DNA of 64,000 bases from Apus apus. Taxonomy: Eukaryota; Chordata; Aves; Apodiformes; Apodidae. Below the pieces are notes generated by a model, which had not been told where the DNA came from, did not search any database, and saw only the letters and a list, made by a program, of their open reading frames with translations. Positions 62,172 through 64,000 of the stretch are shown here, one piece after another (position 1 is the stretch's first letter; each line of letters begins with the position of its first letter). The position numbers and the translations under genes are program-made. The stretch lies in contig NC_067285.1 of assembly GCF_020740795.1 (NCBI RefSeq), forward strand, positions 19,449,241 to 19,513,240, in the 5' to 3' direction.

Positions 62172-63320
62172 AGCTACAGTAAAGCATTTGACACTGTCTC
62201 CCACAGCATCCTTGTAGATAAGTTGATCAGGTATGGGTTTGGAGATCAGGTAGTGAGATGGATCAAGAACTGGTTGAAAGGAAGGAGTCAGACAGTTGTA
62301 GTCAATGAGGCAGAATCTGGTTGGAGGTGTGTGACCAGTGGAGTCCCTCAGGGGTCGGTACTGGGACCGGTGTTGTTCAACATCTTCATCAACGACCTGG
62401 ATGAGGGTATAGAATGTACCCTCAGCAAGTTTGCTGATGACACTAAGCTGGGAGGAGTGGCTGACACACCAGAAGGCTGTGCTGCCATTCAGAGGGACTT
62501 AGACAGGCTGGAGAGTTGGGCGGGGAGAAACATGATGAAGTTCAACAAGGGCAAGTGTAGAGTTCTGCATTTGGGGAAGAAAAACACCATGCACCAGTAC
62601 AGGTTGGGGGCTGACCTGCTGGAGAGCAGTGTAGGAGAAAGGGACCTGGGAATCCTGGTAGACAGGAGGATGACCATGAGCCAGCAATGTGCCCTTGTGG
62701 CCAAGAAGGCCAACGGCATCCTGGGGTGCATTAGAAAGGGTGTGGTTAGTAGGTCAAGAGAGGTTCTCCTACCTCTTTATTCTGCATTGGTGAGGCCGCA
62801 TCTGGAGTATTGTGTCCAGTTCTGGGCCCCTCAGTTCAAGAAGGACAGGCAACTGCTGGAAAGAGCCCAGCGCAGAGCTACAAAGATGATTAAGGGAGTA
62901 GAACATCTCCCTTATGAGGAGAGGCTGAGGGAGCTGGGTCTCTTTAGCTTGGAGAAAAGGAGACTGAGGGGTGACCTCATTAATGTTTACAAATACGTAA
63001 GGGGTGAGTGTCAGGGAGATGGAGTTAGGCTTTTCTCAGTGATGACCAGTGATAGGACAAGGGGTAATGGGTGTAAATTGGAGCATAGGAGGTTCAAGGT
63101 GAATATACGAAAAAATTTTTTTACTGTGAGAGTGACAGAGCACTGGAACAGGCTGCCCAGGGAGGTTGTGGAGTCTCCTTCACTGGAGACATTCAAAACC
63201 CACCTGGATGCGTTCTTGTGTGATGTGCTCTAGGTGACCCTGCTCTAGCAGGGGAGGTTGGACTAGATGATCTTTCGAGGTCCCTTCCAACCCCTAAGAT
63301 TCTATGATTCTATGATTCTA
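62172..63320 (+). mobile_element. CR1 LINE, 5'-truncated, long open ORF2 segment
   Basis: Lies in WASHC2 intron 9, in the same direction as the gene. It starts inside the reverse-transcriptase domain ([16 protein letters not shown]) and stays open for about 352 codons to a TAG at 63,231-63,233. Recognisable RT motifs: [20 protein letters not shown] (palm) and FADDTK, the catalytic aspartate pair. The C-terminal CR1 region follows, with [41 protein letters not shown] and EHWNRLP. A short 3' UTR and three ATTCTATG-type repeats end the element at 63,320. It lacks ORF1, the endonuclease and the start of RT, so it cannot move. The absence of stops points to a younger insertion than the other CR1 tails in this window. 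Confidence 0.96.
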
Positions 63321-64000
63321 CTGGTAACTGTAGCCTTTCTGTGAGCTCTACAGTGGAAAATCCCTCAAGCACTAGATTTTTGTTTTCAGGAGATGTAGGC
63401 TGATTTTTTTTCTCCTCTTTGTGACTTAAATATGCTGTGTTTTGAAGAACTTCTGCTTGCTACTATTTTCAGTGAATATTTTAGACTAAATACTGCATTT
63501 GCTTCTGCATTGCTTTCAGGGGGAAAGACCTCTCTCAAGTCGTTACTCTTGCAGCAAAGCAGCAGTTGAAAATAGTTGACTAAAGTTGAGGTGGTAGGTT
63601 CTTGTGAGCCTCCTTTTGACCTGTAATTCTGAGAGTGTGAACAGACAAGAACAGCATCCGTGTGTTCTTGTGTCGTTCAAACGGTCAAGCTAGGTCTGTG
63701 GGTGTCAGAGTGTAAAACCTACCAGGTTACCTTGTTCAGTTATAGTGAAATCTTCTGTTTATTCAAATAACCTTGAGATGGTAAAGCCAGAGGGAATAAA
63801 GCTCTGGCTTTGCCCTAGGTAACTGAATCAAGGATAGTATGTCTGTAATCGTTTGCGATGCTTGAAGGTTCTGCGTGCTCTGTGTGGGACCTGGAATGCT
63901 GTGTTGCTCTGGCATCTTGGGTGACACTAGTCTGTGTGTGAGTAACTGTGTTGAACCCAAAAAACAATACTGTTAAAATTTTAAGTGCCAGCTTTAGAAC
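63321..64000 (+). other. WASHC2: WASHC2 intron 9, right part
   Basis: No exon that could continue the phase left by exon 9 (one base of a split codon) was recognised before the window edge. The intron therefore probably extends past 64,000. Confidence 0.5.

Noticed and set aside
62489-62731. Minus-strand open frames across the CR1 insertion
   Set aside because: Antisense shadows of the CR1 reverse-transcriptase frame.
1-64000. CRISPR arrays, bacterial operons, rRNA or tRNA genes
   Set aside because: The sequence is vertebrate, with spliced genes and CR1/ERVL repeats. No spaced direct repeats or cloverleaf sequences were recognised.

Overview
The window looks like bird nuclear DNA. CR1 LINE 3' ends closing on ATTCTATG repeats, solo LTRs of the widespread avian ERVL-like type, short introns and AT-rich spacer all point that way. 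The species cannot be named from this.

Layout. 1-8,090: spacer with no recognisable gene. 8,091-9,224 (minus): the complete single-exon reading frame of neuropeptide Y receptor type 4 (NPY4R). 9.2-21.2 kb: spacer with a CR1 tail and a possible old SINE. 21.3-47.8 kb (minus): three complete tandem genes of the beta-microseminoprotein (MSMB) family, here called A, B and C. Each has four exons and encodes a signal peptide plus a ten-cysteine secreted domain. The spacer between A and B holds a processed pseudogene of ELOB (elongin B). An ERVL-like solo LTR lies on each side of copy C. 47.8-54.3 kb: spacer with one LTR and two CR1 tails. 54.3 kb to the end (plus): CpG-island promoter and first nine coding exons of WASHC2 (FAM21), the retromer-binding subunit of the WASH complex. 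The gene runs off the right edge, and its ninth intron holds a 5'-truncated CR1 with a long open reverse-transcriptase frame.

The genes are not an operon. NPY4R is a receptor for pancreatic-polypeptide-family hormones, the MSMB genes encode small secreted proteins, and WASHC2 is a housekeeping endosomal actin regulator. The most interesting part is the MSMB array. The cysteine pattern, exon structure and glycine C-terminus are kept, but the predicted mature proteins differ greatly in net charge (about +10, -13 and 0), which suggests they have taken on different roles. All exon coordinates come from reading splice sites and frames by eye. No database search was run.
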